From Novispirillum itersonii (GTDB taxonomy: Bacteria > Pseudomonadota > Alphaproteobacteria > Rhodospirillales > Rhodospirillaceae): a stretch of 64,000 nt of DNA. The notes under the pieces were generated by a model. That model made no database searches. It saw only the letters and a program-made list of their open reading frames with translations, and was not told where the DNA came from. Positions 16,145 to 25,997 of the stretch are shown piece by piece (within the stretch, counting starts at the first letter, position 1; the number at the start of each line of letters is the position of its first letter). The DNA is taken from assembly GCF_014205675.1 (NCBI RefSeq), contig NZ_JACIIX010000002.1:141970-205969 (forward strand). The letters are read 5' to 3'. Made by a program: the position numbers and the translations under genes.

Positions 16145-17017
16145 TTATGGTCGGGAAGGGGCAGGGGGCAGGGCGGCGCGGCGCACCCCCCATGGGCGGG
16201 CAGCGTCCCGCCAGACCTCGGTTTCCGCCTGCAACGGCCGCAGGACGGCGTATTCAAGGGTGATCAGGCTGGCGACGGCGATCACCACCCACGCCAGTGC
16301 CGCAGGCACATCCAGCGCGGCGCGGGACAGGGCCAGCGCCCCGCCGATTCCTCCGGCGTTGGACAGCAGCTCGGCCATGACCGCAACCTTCACCGCGCCG
16401 CCAAGGGCCAGTGTCAGGGCGGGAAACAGCGGTATCAGGCAGTGGCGCAGCCCCAGCAGCCACAGGCGGTGCAGGGCGGTGGCCCCGAAGGCGGTGGCCA
16501 TCGCATCCAGCCCACGGTCACGGGTGCCGATCCCTTCCGCTGCGGCGACAAAAATCACCGGCAGGGCGGCGATCAGCACGGTCAACAGCACGGTGCCGTC
16601 GCCCGGACCCAGCCACAGCATGGCCAGCACCAGCCAGGCAATCGGCGGCACCCCGGTGATCACCGTCAGCACCGGGCGGGCCAGCCGCAGGGTGGCCGGA
16701 GAATACCCGGCGGCGATTCCGGCGCTGACCCCGAGGCAGACCGCCCCGCAAAAGCCCGCCCCGGCCCGCAGCAGGGTTTCGGCAATGATCTGCCACGACG
16801 CCGGGGTGCCAAGCAGCCGGAGGGCGGTGCGGGCGGTCTCCAGCGGGGCGGGCAGGATAAAGGCCCCATAGTGTTCGTGCCCGGCCTGCCACAGGGCGGC
16901 GATCAGGGCCAGTCCGGCCAGTCCGGCCCAGCCGCCCCACAGGCTGCGTCCGATCCGGGACAGGCGCAGCCCGGCGGCCCGGAGCAGGGCGTTCAGAGCC
17001 GGGGGTGTCGCCGTCAT
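16145..17017 (-). CDS. ABC transporter permease, SsuC/TauC type
   Basis: A 290-residue inner-membrane permease with about six helices. The cytoplasmic loop ATAFGATALHRLWLLGLRHCLIPLF resembles the EAA loop that contacts the ATPase. Two long hydrophobic segments around residues 110-165 include the run GVPPIAWLVLAMLWLGPGDG that is typical of this class. It overlaps the binding-protein gene by four bases and lies 28 bases before the TonB receptor. The nitrate/sulfonate class label describes homology, not substrate. Confidence 0.9.
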   Translation of the reverse strand: MTATPPALNALLRAAGLRLSRIGRSLWGGWAGLAGLALIAALWQAGHEHYGAFILPAPLETARTALRLLGTPASWQIIAETLLRAGAGFCGAVCLGVSAGIAAGYSPATLRLARPVLTVITGVPPIAWLVLAMLWLGPGDGTVLLTVLIAALPVIFVAAAEGIGTRDRGLDAMATAFGATALHRLWLLGLRHCLIPLFPALTLALGGAVKVAVMAELLSNAGGIGGALALSRAALDVPAALAWVVIAVASLITLEYAVLRPLQAETEVWRDAARPWGVRRAALPPAPSRP

Positions 17018-18012
17018 AGGTAAAACTCCGCATCAAGGGGCCGGGAGCGGTCTGTGCTGGCATCGGGCGGCAGCAGGGAAAACAGCCGTTCCAGTGCCGG
17101 GCGGACCTGCCGGGCCGGAAGGGCGGACAGGTTGGAGGTGGCGATTGACCGGCTGAGGACATCGGCGGGGAAGCCCAGAAGATCGCTGGCATGGCGGGCG
17201 GCGGCATCGGGATTGGCAAGGGTGTCGGCGGTGGCGCGGGCGATGGCCTGTTGCAGACGGAGGGCGGCGTCGGGGCCAAGACGGTCCAGCCCGGACGGGG
17301 TCGCCCCCAGCCCGGCCTGCGGCAGCACCGCATCGCTGCCGGTGGCGCTGGCCCACGCCTGTTGCAGGTCGATCATCCGGTGCAGGGTCTTGCCGAACAG
17401 CTGGGCGGCTTTCAGCAGGGCGGCGCTGGCGGCGGGTTCCGGCAGCAGGGCGCAGTCGGCCCGTCCGGTCAGCAGCATCTGCACCGCCTCCACCGGTGAG
17501 GCGGTGACCTGTACGGTCAGGTCCTGTCCCGGCGTCAGGCCATGGTGGCGCAGCAGATGATGCAGCAGCAGATCGGGGATGTCGTTCCGGAACGGCACCG
17601 CCACAGTCCTGCCGCGCAGGGCGGGCAGGGTGGTCAGCCCCGGATCGGCGGATACCATGTACAGCAGGCCGGTGGTCATCACCGACACCAGCCGCACCCT
17701 CAGCCCGCGCTGGTATAACGAGGCGGCGGTCTGGGTCGGCAGCACCATAATGTCCATGGTGCCGGAGGTCAGCCCGGCCCGCAGGTCATCGGGGGTCCGC
17801 CACACCCGGATCTCGGTTCTGTCGGCAAGGGGGCTGAAGGCCCCGGTGGCGGCCCCGTGGGCCAGCGTGATTGTCGGCCCGGCGGGCGGTCCCCAGATCG
17901 TCAGGGGGGTGGACCGGGGCTGGCTGGCACGGGCCCGGCGGGGCAACGGCAGGGAAGACGCCGCCAGAGCGGTCAGACCGGACAGCAGGGCGCGGCGGGA
18001 CAGGGCAGACAT
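17014..18012 (-). CDS. ABC solute-binding protein (NMT1/SsuA-like)
   Basis: A 332-residue periplasmic binding protein and the first gene of the operon. The frame is open from 18084, but the ATG at 18012 has GGAG upstream and begins a Tat-like signal (MSALSRRALLSG). The mature part starts near TPLTIWGPPAGP, includes LRAGLTSGTMDIMVLPT and resembles NMT1/THI5-like and sulfonate-binding proteins. The longer start would run through the Fur-like box, which argues against it. The substrate is unknown; its position before a TonB receptor suggests a scarce, chelated or bulky ligand. Confidence 0.88.
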   Translation of the reverse strand: MSALSRRALLSGLTALAASSLPLPRRARASQPRSTPLTIWGPPAGPTITLAHGAATGAFSPLADRTEIRVWRTPDDLRAGLTSGTMDIMVLPTQTAASLYQRGLRVRLVSVMTTGLLYMVSADPGLTTLPALRGRTVAVPFRNDIPDLLLHHLLRHHGLTPGQDLTVQVTASPVEAVQMLLTGRADCALLPEPAASAALLKAAQLFGKTLHRMIDLQQAWASATGSDAVLPQAGLGATPSGLDRLGPDAALRLQQAIARATADTLANPDAAARHASDLLGFPADVLSRSIATSNLSALPARQVRPALERLFSLLPPDASTDRSRPLDAEFYL

Positions 18013-18063
18013 GGCCGGATCTCCGGAACGGGCAGCCGGGGAGGTCCGGCCTGAATTGACGGT

Positions 18064-18082
18064 GATAATGAGAGTCACTATC
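18064..18082 (-). promoter_or_regulatory. Fur-like box before the TonB-ABC-NnrS operon
   Basis: GATAATGAGAGTCACTATC matches the classical 19-bp Fur consensus at 16 positions. It lies 52-70 bases upstream of the binding-protein start. A minus-strand -10-like CATTAT (18070-18065) sits inside it, so bound Fur would block the promoter. Confidence 0.6.
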
Positions 18083-18090
18083 AATTGATT

Positions 18091-18110
18091 GCCTTGACCG
18101 TGGTCAAGGC
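18091..18110 (-). promoter_or_regulatory. FNR/DNR/NnrR-type dyad
   Basis: GCCTTGACCGTGGTCAAGGC has perfect 9-bp arms around GT. Its core TTGAC-CGTG-GTCAA (18094-18107) has the 5-4-5 layout of CRP/FNR-family sites such as ANR and DNR boxes. It lies about 33 bp upstream of the -10-like CATTAT of the minus-strand promoter, close to class II activator geometry. Confidence 0.6.
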
Positions 18111-18122
18111 GTTCCGCAGTTC

Positions 18123-18157
18123 CAAAAGAAAACGCCCGGTCCAGAGAACCGGGCGTT
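18123..18157 (-). terminator. Terminator of the RND efflux operon
   Basis: AACGCCCGGT (18131-18140) pairs with ACCGGGCGTT (18148-18157). Read on the minus strand, the hairpin is followed by TTTTCTTTTGG, a good T tract for the operon ending at 18189. Confidence 0.85.
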
Positions 18158-18188
18158 GCAGGGGCGGGGCGTTAAGCGCAGGACGTGC

Positions 18189-19658
18189 TTACTTCACGCC
18201 GCCGCCGAGGGTCTTGTACAGGGTGACCAGCGTTGACAGGCGGGCGACTTCGGTCGTCACCTGTTCCTGCTGGGCAGAGAACAGCGAGCGCTGGGCATCC
18301 AGAACACTCAGGTAGCTGTCGATGCCCCGGTCATAGCGGGCCTGCGACAGTTGCAGGCTGTTGGAATAGGCATCGACCAGCGCGTTCTGGGCCTGTAGCT
18401 GTTCGCCGTAGGTGCCCCGGGCGGCCAGCGAGTCCGCCACTTCGCGGAAGGCGGTCTGGATCGCCTTCTCGTAGTTGGCGACGGCGATGTCCTTGGTGGC
18501 CTTGGCGCTGTCGAGTTCCGCCTCGTTCTTCCCGGCATCAAAGATCGGCAGGCTGAGCGACGGGGCAAAGGCCCAGGCCCCGGACCCGGCCTTGAACAGG
18601 TTTTGCAGGGTGCTGCTGGACAGGCCGAACGACCCGGTCAGCGAGATGGTCGGGAAGAAGGCGGCGCGGGCCGCCCCGATGTTGGCATTGGCCGACTTCA
18701 GGGTATGTTCGGCCTGTGCGATATCCGGGCGGCGCAGCAGCACGTCAGACGACAGGCCGACCGGGATATCTTCCACCAGCTTCACGGTACGCAGATCGCC
18801 CGGCACCGCCACATCCACCGGCTCGCCGACCAGCAGGCTGAGGGCGTTACGGTCCTGTTCCACCTGACGCAGATAGCGCAGACGGCTGGCGCGGGCGGTT
18901 TCGACCGAGGAGCGGGCCTGCGACACATCCAGCTGCGATCCGACCCCCAGCTGGAAGCTGCGTTCAATCAGTTGCAGCGACTGCTGGCGGCTTTGCAGGG
19001 TCTCTTCGGTCAGGGCCAGCAGCTTGCGGTCGCCGAGCAGGGTCAGGTAGGCGTTGGCGACTTCAGCGATCAGCGAAATCTGGGCGGCGGTGCGGGCTTC
19101 CTCGGTGGCGAGGTAGCTTTCCAGCGCCGCGCTTTCCAGACTCCGCACCCGCCCGAACAGATCCAGCTCGAACGAGGTCACCGCCAGATTGGCGGAGTAC
19201 TTACGCGAAATCATATCCCGCGCCGGGGTCGCGGTGCTGGCGTTGCGCGGGGTCCGCTGGACGCTTTCCCCGGCGGTAGCGTTGACCTCCGGCAGGGTGT
19301 CGGCTTCCCGCACGCGGTAGGTGGCGCGGGCCACCTCCACGTTCAGGGCGGCCACCCGCAGGCTGCGGTTGGTTTCCAGCGCCTGCCGGATCAAACCTTG
19401 CAGGGTGGGATCGGTGAAAAACTGCTGCCACGGAATATCGGCCCACACCGGGGCATCGGCGGCAGTCGGCCCGACCCCGGCGAGGGTGGCACCGTTCTGC
19501 GGCAGGGCGGCCGGGACCGGCGCGGCCGGACGGTCATAGTCCGGGACGAGGGAGCAGCCCGCCAGCAGCAGGGCGGCGGCGGCCGTCATCAGCGGCATAC
19601 GCAAAGAGGTCATGGTTGTCTCGCGGACAGGGGGCTGAAGGGAACGGACGGCCATCAT
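18189..19658 (-). CDS. RND efflux outer-membrane lipoprotein (NodT family)
   Basis: A 489-residue TolC-like channel, the outer-membrane part of the tripartite pump. The signal peptide ends in a lipobox (LLLAGCSLV, Cys35). Two OEP repeats follow, each helical, with QRTP and the [11 protein letters not shown] segment typical of NodT proteins. GGAGG read through the end of the pump gene and a four-base overlap support this start or the adjacent ATG. An internal ATG at 19613 (MTSLRMPL) would give a shorter signal peptide but has a poor ribosome site. It is the last gene of a three-gene operon. Confidence 0.9.
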   Translation of the reverse strand: MMAVRSLQPPVRETTMTSLRMPLMTAAAALLLAGCSLVPDYDRPAAPVPAALPQNGATLAGVGPTAADAPVWADIPWQQFFTDPTLQGLIRQALETNRSLRVAALNVEVARATYRVREADTLPEVNATAGESVQRTPRNASTATPARDMISRKYSANLAVTSFELDLFGRVRSLESAALESYLATEEARTAAQISLIAEVANAYLTLLGDRKLLALTEETLQSRQQSLQLIERSFQLGVGSQLDVSQARSSVETARASRLRYLRQVEQDRNALSLLVGEPVDVAVPGDLRTVKLVEDIPVGLSSDVLLRRPDIAQAEHTLKSANANIGAARAAFFPTISLTGSFGLSSSTLQNLFKAGSGAWAFAPSLSLPIFDAGKNEAELDSAKATKDIAVANYEKAIQTAFREVADSLAARGTYGEQLQAQNALVDAYSNSLQLSQARYDRGIDSYLSVLDAQRSLFSAQQEQVTTEVARLSTLVTLYKTLGGGVK

Positions 19659-22600
19659 TCAGCCTCCGCGACCAGATGCAGGCGCTTCGGCTTTTTGCCG
19701 AACCAGCGCTGCACCACGACGTAGAACACCGGCACAAAGAAAATGGCGAGGAAGGTGGAGGCGATCATCCCGCCCATCACGCCGATCCCGATGGCATTCT
19801 GCGCCCCGGATCCGGCACCGTTGGCAATCGCCAGCGGCATCACGCCGAGGATGAAGGCCAGCGAGGTCATCAGGATCGGCCGCAGACGCTGCTGGGCCGC
19901 CTCGATGATCGCGCCGCGCAGGGCCCGGCCGTTATCGTGCAGGTGTTTGGCAAATTCCACGATCAGGATGGCGTTTTTCGCCGCCAGACCGATGGTGGTC
20001 AGCAGACCGACCTGAAAATAGATGTCGTTGGTCAACCCGCGCACGGTGACGGCCGCGACCGCCCCCAGCACGCCCAGCGGCACCACCAGCATCACCGCGA
20101 ACGGCACCGACCAGCTTTCATACAGGGCGGCAAGACACAGGAACACCACAAGGATCGACAGGGCATACAGGGCCGGGGCCTGTGATCCGGCCAGCCGTTC
20201 TTCATAGGACAGGCCGTTCCACGAGAAGCCGATCCCGGCGGGCAGTTTGGAGGCCAGCTCTTCCATCACCGCCATCGCCTCGCCGGAGCTGTGGCCGGGG
20301 GCCGGAGCGCCGTTGATGTTGCGCGACGGCACACCGTTGAAGCGTTCCAGCTGCGGCGACCCGTAGCTCCACGAGCCGGTGGCGAAGGTGGCGAACGGGA
20401 TCATCTCGCCGGTCTTGTTGCGCACTTCCCAGCGGTTGAGGTCATCCGGGGTCATGCGGTACGGGGCGTCAGCCTGAAGGTAGACCTTCTTGACGCGGCC
20501 TTTGTCGATGAAGTCGTTGACGTAGGACGAGCCCCACGCCGCCGACAGCGTGCTGTTGATATCCGACAGCGACAGGCCGAGGGCCTGCGCCTTCTCGCGG
20601 TCCACCGACACCCGGTACTGCGGGGTGTCTTCCAGACCGTTGGGACGGACTGCCATCAGGGCCGGATTCTGTGCCGCCATGCCGAGAAGCTGGTTGCGCG
20701 CCGCCATCAGGGCCTGATGGCCGACACCGCCCCGGTCCTGCAACTGGAAGTCAAACCCGCTGGCATTGCCCAGTTCGATCACCGACGGCGGCACAAAGGC
20801 GAACACCATCGCTTCCTTGATCTGGGACAGCGCCCGCATGGCCCGCCCGGCAACCGCCTGCACCTTCTGCGACGGCTCCTTGCGCAGGGACCAGTCCTTC
20901 ATGCGGACGAAGGCCATCCCGGCGTTCTGTCCCCGGCCGGAGAAGTTGAAGCCCGACAGGGTGAACACGCTGTCCACGGTGCCGGTTTCCTGCTCCAGGA
21001 AATACGTCTGCACCCGGGTCATCACCTCGGCGGTCTGTTCGCGGGTGGTGGAGGCCGGGGTGGCGACCTGCACGAACATGATGCCCTGATCCTCGTCCGG
21101 CAGGAAGGCGGTCGGCATCCGCACGAACAGGAAGCCCAGCAGCCCGACGAAGGCGACATAGATCAGCAGCATGCGCCCGGCGCGGTGGACCACATAGCGG
21201 ACGGAGCTGACATAGGCGCTGCGGCTGCGGTTGAAGCCGCGGTTGAACAGGCCGAAGAATCCCTTGTCCGACCAGCCGTGGCCCTGATGGACCTGCTTCA
21301 GCATGGTGGCGCACAGGGCCGGGGTCAGGATCAGGGCCACCACCACCGACAGGGCCATCGCCGACACCAGCGTCAGCGAGAACTGGCGGTAAATTGCCCC
21401 GGTGGATCCGGTGAAGAACGCCATCGGCACGAACACCGCTGACAGCACCAGCGCGATGCCGATCAGGGCCCCGGTGATCTGCTCCATGGAGCGGCGGGTG
21501 GCTTCCTTCGGCGGCAGGCCGGTTTCCGACATCACGCGTTCGACGTTTTCCACCACCACGATGGCGTCATCGACCAGCAGGCCGATGGCCAGCACCATGG
21601 CGAACATGGTCAAGGTGTTGATGGTGAATCCGCAGGCCGCCAGCACGCCGAAAGTGCCGAGCAACACCACCGGCACGGCTATGGTCGGGATCAGCGTGGC
21701 GCGGAAGTTCTGGAGGAAGACGAACATCACCACAAACACCAGCACGATGGCTTCGGCCAGTGTTTTCACCACTTCTTCAATCGACAGGCGGACGAAGGGG
21801 GTGGTGTCATAGGGGTAGACGACCTCGACGCCTTCCGGGAAGAAGGCTTTCATCGCCTCGAATTCTTTCCGGACCAGATCGGCGGTGGTCAGGGCGTTGG
21901 CCCCGGTCGCCAGCTTGACGGCCAGCGCCCCGGCGGGCATGCCGTTGTAACGGGCGTCGATTTCATAACTTTCCGAGCCCAGCTCGAGGCGGGCGACATC
22001 GCGCAGGCGCACCTGCGAACCGTCGGCGTTGACGCGCAGCAGGATCGCCCCGAACTGGTCCACTGTCTGGAGGCGGCTCTGGGCCATGATGGTGGCGTTC
22101 AGGCGCTGACCGGGCAGGGCGGGCTGGCCGCCGAGCTGCCCGACGGAGACTTCCGCGTTTTCCGCCTTCACGGCGGCGACCACATCGGCGGTGGAGAGCT
22201 TGTAGCTGATCAGCCGGTCCGGGTTCAGCCAGATGCGCATGGCACGCTGGGAGCCGAACACGGTGACTTCACCGACGCCGGAGACGCGGCTGAGCTGATC
22301 CTGCACCTTGGAAACCAGAAGGTCGGCCAGATAGGCCTGATCATAGCGGCCGTCCTTGGACACCAGCGCCGCCACCACCAGAAAGTTCTTGGTCGCCTTG
22401 GCAACGCGCACACCCTGCGCCTGCACTTCCTGCGGCAGCAGCGGCATCGCCAGTTGCAGCTTGTTCTGCACCTGCACCTGCGCGATGTCGGGGTTGGCCT
22501 TGGACTCGAAGGTCAGGGTGATCGAGATGTTCCCCGCCGAGTCACTGGTCGAGGACATATAGCGCAGGTAATCGAGGCCGTTCATCTTCTGCTCGATCAC

Positions 22601-22789
22601 CTGCGTCACGGTGTTTTCCACCGTCTGCGCCGAAGCGCCGGGGTAAGACGCACTGATCTGGATGGTCGGCGGCGCAATGCGCGGATACTGCTCGATCGGC
22701 AGCGCCAGAATGGACAGCGCCCCCGCCAGCATGATGACGATGGCGATCACCCATGCAAAGATCGGGCGATCAATGAAAAAGCGTGACAT
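19655..22789 (-). CDS. RND multidrug efflux pump, HAE1 family
   Basis: A 1044-residue inner-membrane proton/drug antiporter, the usual AcrB length. It begins [20 protein letters not shown] and has twelve predicted membrane helices with two large periplasmic loops. [17 protein letters not shown] in helix 4 carries the paired aspartates of the proton relay. The gene lies 12 bases after the membrane-fusion gene and overlaps the outer-membrane gene. Substrates cannot be assigned, but the set is typical of broad drug and solvent pumps. Confidence 0.95.
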   Translation of the reverse strand: MSRFFIDRPIFAWVIAIVIMLAGALSILALPIEQYPRIAPPTIQISASYPGASAQTVENTVTQVIEQKMNGLDYLRYMSSTSDSAGNISITLTFESKANPDIAQVQVQNKLQLAMPLLPQEVQAQGVRVAKATKNFLVVAALVSKDGRYDQAYLADLLVSKVQDQLSRVSGVGEVTVFGSQRAMRIWLNPDRLISYKLSTADVVAAVKAENAEVSVGQLGGQPALPGQRLNATIMAQSRLQTVDQFGAILLRVNADGSQVRLRDVARLELGSESYEIDARYNGMPAGALAVKLATGANALTTADLVRKEFEAMKAFFPEGVEVVYPYDTTPFVRLSIEEVVKTLAEAIVLVFVVMFVFLQNFRATLIPTIAVPVVLLGTFGVLAACGFTINTLTMFAMVLAIGLLVDDAIVVVENVERVMSETGLPPKEATRRSMEQITGALIGIALVLSAVFVPMAFFTGSTGAIYRQFSLTLVSAMALSVVVALILTPALCATMLKQVHQGHGWSDKGFFGLFNRGFNRSRSAYVSSVRYVVHRAGRMLLIYVAFVGLLGFLFVRMPTAFLPDEDQGIMFVQVATPASTTREQTAEVMTRVQTYFLEQETGTVDSVFTLSGFNFSGRGQNAGMAFVRMKDWSLRKEPSQKVQAVAGRAMRALSQIKEAMVFAFVPPSVIELGNASGFDFQLQDRGGVGHQALMAARNQLLGMAAQNPALMAVRPNGLEDTPQYRVSVDREKAQALGLSLSDINSTLSAAWGSSYVNDFIDKGRVKKVYLQADAPYRMTPDDLNRWEVRNKTGEMIPFATFATGSWSYGSPQLERFNGVPSRNINGAPAPGHSSGEAMAVMEELASKLPAGIGFSWNGLSYEERLAGSQAPALYALSILVVFLCLAALYESWSVPFAVMLVVPLGVLGAVAAVTVRGLTNDIYFQVGLLTTIGLAAKNAILIVEFAKHLHDNGRALRGAIIEAAQQRLRPILMTSLAFILGVMPLAIANGAGSGAQNAIGIGVMGGMIASTFLAIFFVPVFYVVVQRWFGKKPKRLHLVAEAE

Positions 22790-22801
22790 AGGGGTCCCCG
22801 C

Positions 22802-23965
22802 TTACTGCTGCTGCGCCGGGGCGGCAACGCGGACCGTCGCGCCGGGCTTGATTTTCTGGATACCGGCGGTGACCACCTTGTCCCCGGCGGTCAGGCCGCC
22901 GGTAACGATCCACGAGTCGCCTGCGGCCTGCGTGGTCTCCACCGGACGGGGGGCAACGGTGTTGTCGGCGTTGACCACCCACACCTGGGTGGCCCCGGCC
23001 GGGGTGCGGACCACCGCCTGCTGCGGAATCAGGAAGACGTTGTCACGCACACCCTGCTCGATGCGGGCGCGGACGAACAGGCCGGGGAACAGGTCGCGGT
23101 CCGGGTTGGGGAACACGGCGCGGACCTGCACCGATCCGGTGCTTTCATCAACGGTGACGTCGGAGAACTTCAGTTCGCCGGTATGGGCATAGGGCTTGGA
23201 CACCCCATCCAGCAGCAGGGTCACCGGGGCGGCGTCCTTGCGCTGCACCGATCCGGCGGCGGCAGCCTGTTTCATCCGCATCAGATCGGCACTGGACTGG
23301 TTGAGGTCGACGTAAATCGGATCAAGCTGGGTGATCAGCGCCATCGAGGTGGTCTGATTGGCGGTCACCAGCGCCCCTTCGGTGACGGCGGATTTGCCGA
23401 TGCGCCCGGCGATCGGGGCATAGACCTTGGTGTAGTCCAGATTGATACGGGCGGTGTCAATCGCCGCCTGTGCCACCTGAATCTGCGCCTTGGCCTGATC
23501 GAGGCTGGCGATCACGTCGTCATAATCCTGACGGGAAACCGCGTTGATCTTGACCAGTTCGGCGTAGCGGGCAGCCTTGGCCTCCACCGATTTCAGGCTG
23601 GCGCGGGCCTTGACCAGATCGGCCTGCGCACTCTGCACCACCGCCTGATAGGGGGCGGGGTCAATCTGATACAGCTGCTGACCGGCCTGAACGTCGCTGC
23701 CTTCCTCAAACAGGCGCTTCAGGACGATGCCGCTGACCTGCGGGCGCACTTCAGCGACGCGGAAAGCGGTGGTGCGGCCCGGCAGGTCGGTGGTGACCGG
23801 CACGTTGGACGGGGTGGCGGTGATTACCGCCACTTCCACCGGCGGCATCCCGCCACCGGGGGCGGCGGCCTGCTGCTTCGGGGCTTCGTCGCAGGCGGCC
23901 AAAATCAGGGCTGAGGCCAGGGCAAGGGGGATGGCAACCGGAAAGAGAGGGCGTTTGGCATGCAT
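22802..23965 (-). CDS. RND efflux periplasmic adaptor lipoprotein
   Basis: A 387-residue membrane-fusion protein that links pump and channel. The frame is open to 24316, but that stretch runs antisense through the TetR start. The ATG at 23965 (MHAKRPLFPVAIP) gives a clean lipoprotein signal with Cys25 in LILAAC, and GGAG lies upstream. The mature part has a lipoyl-like half-motif (VSGIVLKRLFEEGSDVQAGQ), an alpha-helical hairpin at about residues 105-160, a second half-motif (YAPIAGRIG) and beta-barrel domains. It is the first gene of the operon, divergent from the TetR regulator. Confidence 0.93.
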   Translation of the reverse strand: MHAKRPLFPVAIPLALASALILAACDEAPKQQAAAPGGGMPPVEVAVITATPSNVPVTTDLPGRTTAFRVAEVRPQVSGIVLKRLFEEGSDVQAGQQLYQIDPAPYQAVVQSAQADLVKARASLKSVEAKAARYAELVKINAVSRQDYDDVIASLDQAKAQIQVAQAAIDTARINLDYTKVYAPIAGRIGKSAVTEGALVTANQTTSMALITQLDPIYVDLNQSSADLMRMKQAAAAGSVQRKDAAPVTLLLDGVSKPYAHTGELKFSDVTVDESTGSVQVRAVFPNPDRDLFPGLFVRARIEQGVRDNVFLIPQQAVVRTPAGATQVWVVNADNTVAPRPVETTQAAGDSWIVTGGLTAGDKVVTAGIQKIKPGATVRVAAPAQQQ

Positions 23966-24025
23966 CGGGGTGTCAGCTCCGGTGGGGAGGCCCACGGGTG
24001 ACTCGGGGGCCCGGGGCGAAAGTGC

Positions 24026-24043
24026 TGTACTGTACTGTACAGT
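24026..24043. promoter_or_regulatory. Probable TetR operator in the RND/TetR intergenic region
   Basis: CTGTACTGTACTGTACAG lies here, three TGTAC-type units that include the perfect palindrome ACTGTACAGT (24034-24043). On the minus strand TTGCGA followed by 18 bases and TACAGT is a plausible promoter for the pump operon that the site would overlap. Binding by the adjacent TetR protein is inference. Confidence 0.5.
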
Positions 24044-24097
24044 TTGATACAATCGCAAGCGTGAGATGAACGCCGTCTGATTTTTTAGGAACCGACC

Positions 24098-24754
24098 GTG
24101 ACTGAAATGCCGCAACCGCCCGAAAAACCGAGCCGGGGAGAAGCCCGGAGACAGGCTATTCTGGAGGCGGCGATGACCCTGTTTCTGGAGCAGGGATTTG
24201 AACGCACCAGTCTGTCGGATATTCTGCGTCATTCCAAGGGATCCCGCAGCACATTGTATGAGGCTTTTGGAAACAAGGAAGGGTTGTTGCGCGCCATGGT
24301 GCGGGAAGCCTGCCACCGGGTGTGGGATACCGTCGACCCGGGAGCTGATGGTGAAGACTGTCCGGGGGTGTCGGCGACCCGTGAGGATTTAACGGCGTTC
24401 GGGCTGCATTTCCTGCGCACGGTGATGAGTCCGGGGTCGATTGCCGTCTACCGGATCATGGCAGCGGAGGGCACCCGGTTCCCCGATATCGCCCGGCAGT
24501 TTTATGATGAAGGCCCGAAACTGCTGACGGACCGGTTGACCGCCGTGTTCCGGCGCGGGCAGGCGGAGGGCCTGCTGATGGACGGGGATGCCCGGCTGAT
24601 GGCGCAGATTTTCATCGGCACCCTGTTCAGTGACTTTCACGTCCGCCGGACGCTGGGACTGGCCCCGGTGATTGAGGAACAGGAAATGGCCTACCGGGTC
24701 GGGGTTGCCGTTGATGTCTTCCTGACCGGCGCGGGCCGCAGGCGTGGGGGCTGA
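24098..24754 (+). CDS. TetR-family regulator of the RND pump
   Basis: A 218-residue TetR repressor. The N-terminal helix-turn-helix spans about residues 20-65 (ILEAAMTLFLEQGFERTSL, then STLYEAFGNKEGLL). The C-terminal half is the ligand-binding and dimer region of the TetR_C type found in AcrR-like proteins. It is divergent from the adaptor gene with an operator-like repeat between them, the usual arrangement for local repression relieved by pump substrates. Ligand unknown. Confidence 0.88.
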   Translation: MTEMPQPPEKPSRGEARRQAILEAAMTLFLEQGFERTSLSDILRHSKGSRSTLYEAFGNKEGLLRAMVREACHRVWDTVDPGADGEDCPGVSATREDLTAFGLHFLRTVMSPGSIAVYRIMAAEGTRFPDIARQFYDEGPKLLTDRLTAVFRRGQAEGLLMDGDARLMAQIFIGTLFSDFHVRRTLGLAPVIEEQEMAYRVGVAVDVFLTGAGRRRGG

Positions 24755-24760
24755 CGCCAA

Positions 24761-24803
24761 AAAGGCCGGTGCCCCCCTCCGGCAGGGGGCAACCGGCCCT
24801 TTC
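24761..24803. terminator. Terminator between tetR and the ABC binding protein
   Basis: GGCCGGTGCCCCC and GGGGGCAACCGGCC form a long stem with a single bulge, followed by CTTTC on the plus strand and preceded by AAAA, which reads as TTTT on the minus strand. It lies between two converging genes. Confidence 0.7.
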
Positions 24804-24907
24804 AGAAACAGGTCAGAAACAGATCAGGCACAGGCCAGACCGTTTTCAACTGCAGAACCGGGGTCCGCTTTTGCTGAAAACGCTCCGGACTGTTGCCAGA
24901 GGACTGT

Positions 24908-25957
24908 TTACCGTTCGACTTCACGGTTCCAGCGGTCGTTCCATTCCGGACGCTTTTCGTTGATCACGTCCCAGTTGACCAGCGTGGCATTGGCCATGTT
25001 GGCCTGGAAGGTTTCCAGTTCTGCCTGCTTATCCGGGGTGGCCTTGGCCTGACGGTTGGACGGAATCTGGCTGCCGTACTGCATGGCGGCTTCCTGCGCC
25101 GGGACCGACAGCAGGAAGGCGGCCAGCTTCTGGGTCAGTTCCGGTTCGCTGTTGTTCTTGATCGCGCATTCGCCGACCATCAGCACCACGGAGCCTTCCT
25201 TCGGCTGGGCGTATTCAACATCGATGCCCTTTTCCTTCAGGGCGCCGACGCCGGTCGGGGTCAGCGGGAATAGGGCGGCTTCGCCGGTCTGCACCATTTC
25301 CGAGATCTTCGACGAGCTGGGGATGTATTCCAGCACGTTGGTGCCGACCTTGGTCTTCCAGTTCTTGAAGCCCGGCTCAACATCAGCCTCGCTGCCGCCC
25401 TGGGTACGGTTGAACATCAGGAAGGCGTGCAAGCCGAAGCTGGAGGACGGGGCAGACTGCACCACCAGCTTGCCCTTGAACTTCGGGTCGGTCATGTCCA
25501 GCCACGACGACGGCGGGGCCCACTTGTTTTCGGCGAACATCTTCTTGTTATAGGCCAGACCGACCATGCCCATGTTCACCCCGGCAGCCATGCCGCCCTT
25601 GATCTGGGCGACGGGATACAGCTGACGGTAGGAATCAGACGGCTGGAGGCGTTCGCACAGGTCCATGCCGATGGCGCGGAACATCAGGCCGTCATCGAGG
25701 AAGGCGATGTGCATCTGCGGCGCTTCCTTCTGCGCCTGCATCTTGGCGAGGATATCGGTGGAGGTGCCGGGCACCACCACGACCTTGACCCCGGTTTCCT
25801 TTTCAAACAGCGGGAACACCTTTTCGGTGTAGGTCTTTTCCATGGTGCCGCCGTTCATGCCGACGTACAGGGTCTTGTCAGCGGCAGTGGCGACGCTGGC
25901 CGACAGGGCCAGCAGGCTGGTGGCGGCGATCAGGGATTTCATCAGGGTCATCGTCAC
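24908..25957 (-). CDS. ABC solute-binding protein, PotD-like
   Basis: A 349-residue periplasmic binding protein with an Ala-rich signal peptide cleaved near SVATAA. It resembles the spermidine/putrescine and iron(III) binding-protein family, with WLDMTDPKFKGKL and VQTGEAALF. It is the last gene of a seven-gene operon that also encodes its permeases, ATPase and a three-subunit dehydrogenase. Pot-like importers are often misnamed as polyamine transporters. The co-encoded dehydrogenase argues here for an imino acid, opine or similar secondary amine. Confidence 0.88.
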   Translation of the reverse strand: MTMTLMKSLIAATSLLALSASVATAADKTLYVGMNGGTMEKTYTEKVFPLFEKETGVKVVVVPGTSTDILAKMQAQKEAPQMHIAFLDDGLMFRAIGMDLCERLQPSDSYRQLYPVAQIKGGMAAGVNMGMVGLAYNKKMFAENKWAPPSSWLDMTDPKFKGKLVVQSAPSSSFGLHAFLMFNRTQGGSEADVEPGFKNWKTKVGTNVLEYIPSSSKISEMVQTGEAALFPLTPTGVGALKEKGIDVEYAQPKEGSVVLMVGECAIKNNSEPELTQKLAAFLLSVPAQEAAMQYGSQIPSNRQAKATPDKQAELETFQANMANATLVNWDVINEKRPEWNDRWNREVER

Positions 25958-25997
25958 ATATCCTTCCTGTTATCAGATTATGGTTAGACCGGTATGG

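Noticed and set aside
14197-16263. 688-residue plus-strand ORF
   Set aside because: It is antisense to the TonB receptor, is Gly/Gln-rich and has no motifs.
11934-18012. Nitrate or taurine uptake operon
   Set aside because: The ABC subunits resemble that class, but no nitrate or sulfonate catabolic genes are present, and the TonB receptor, NnrS and Fur-like box point elsewhere.
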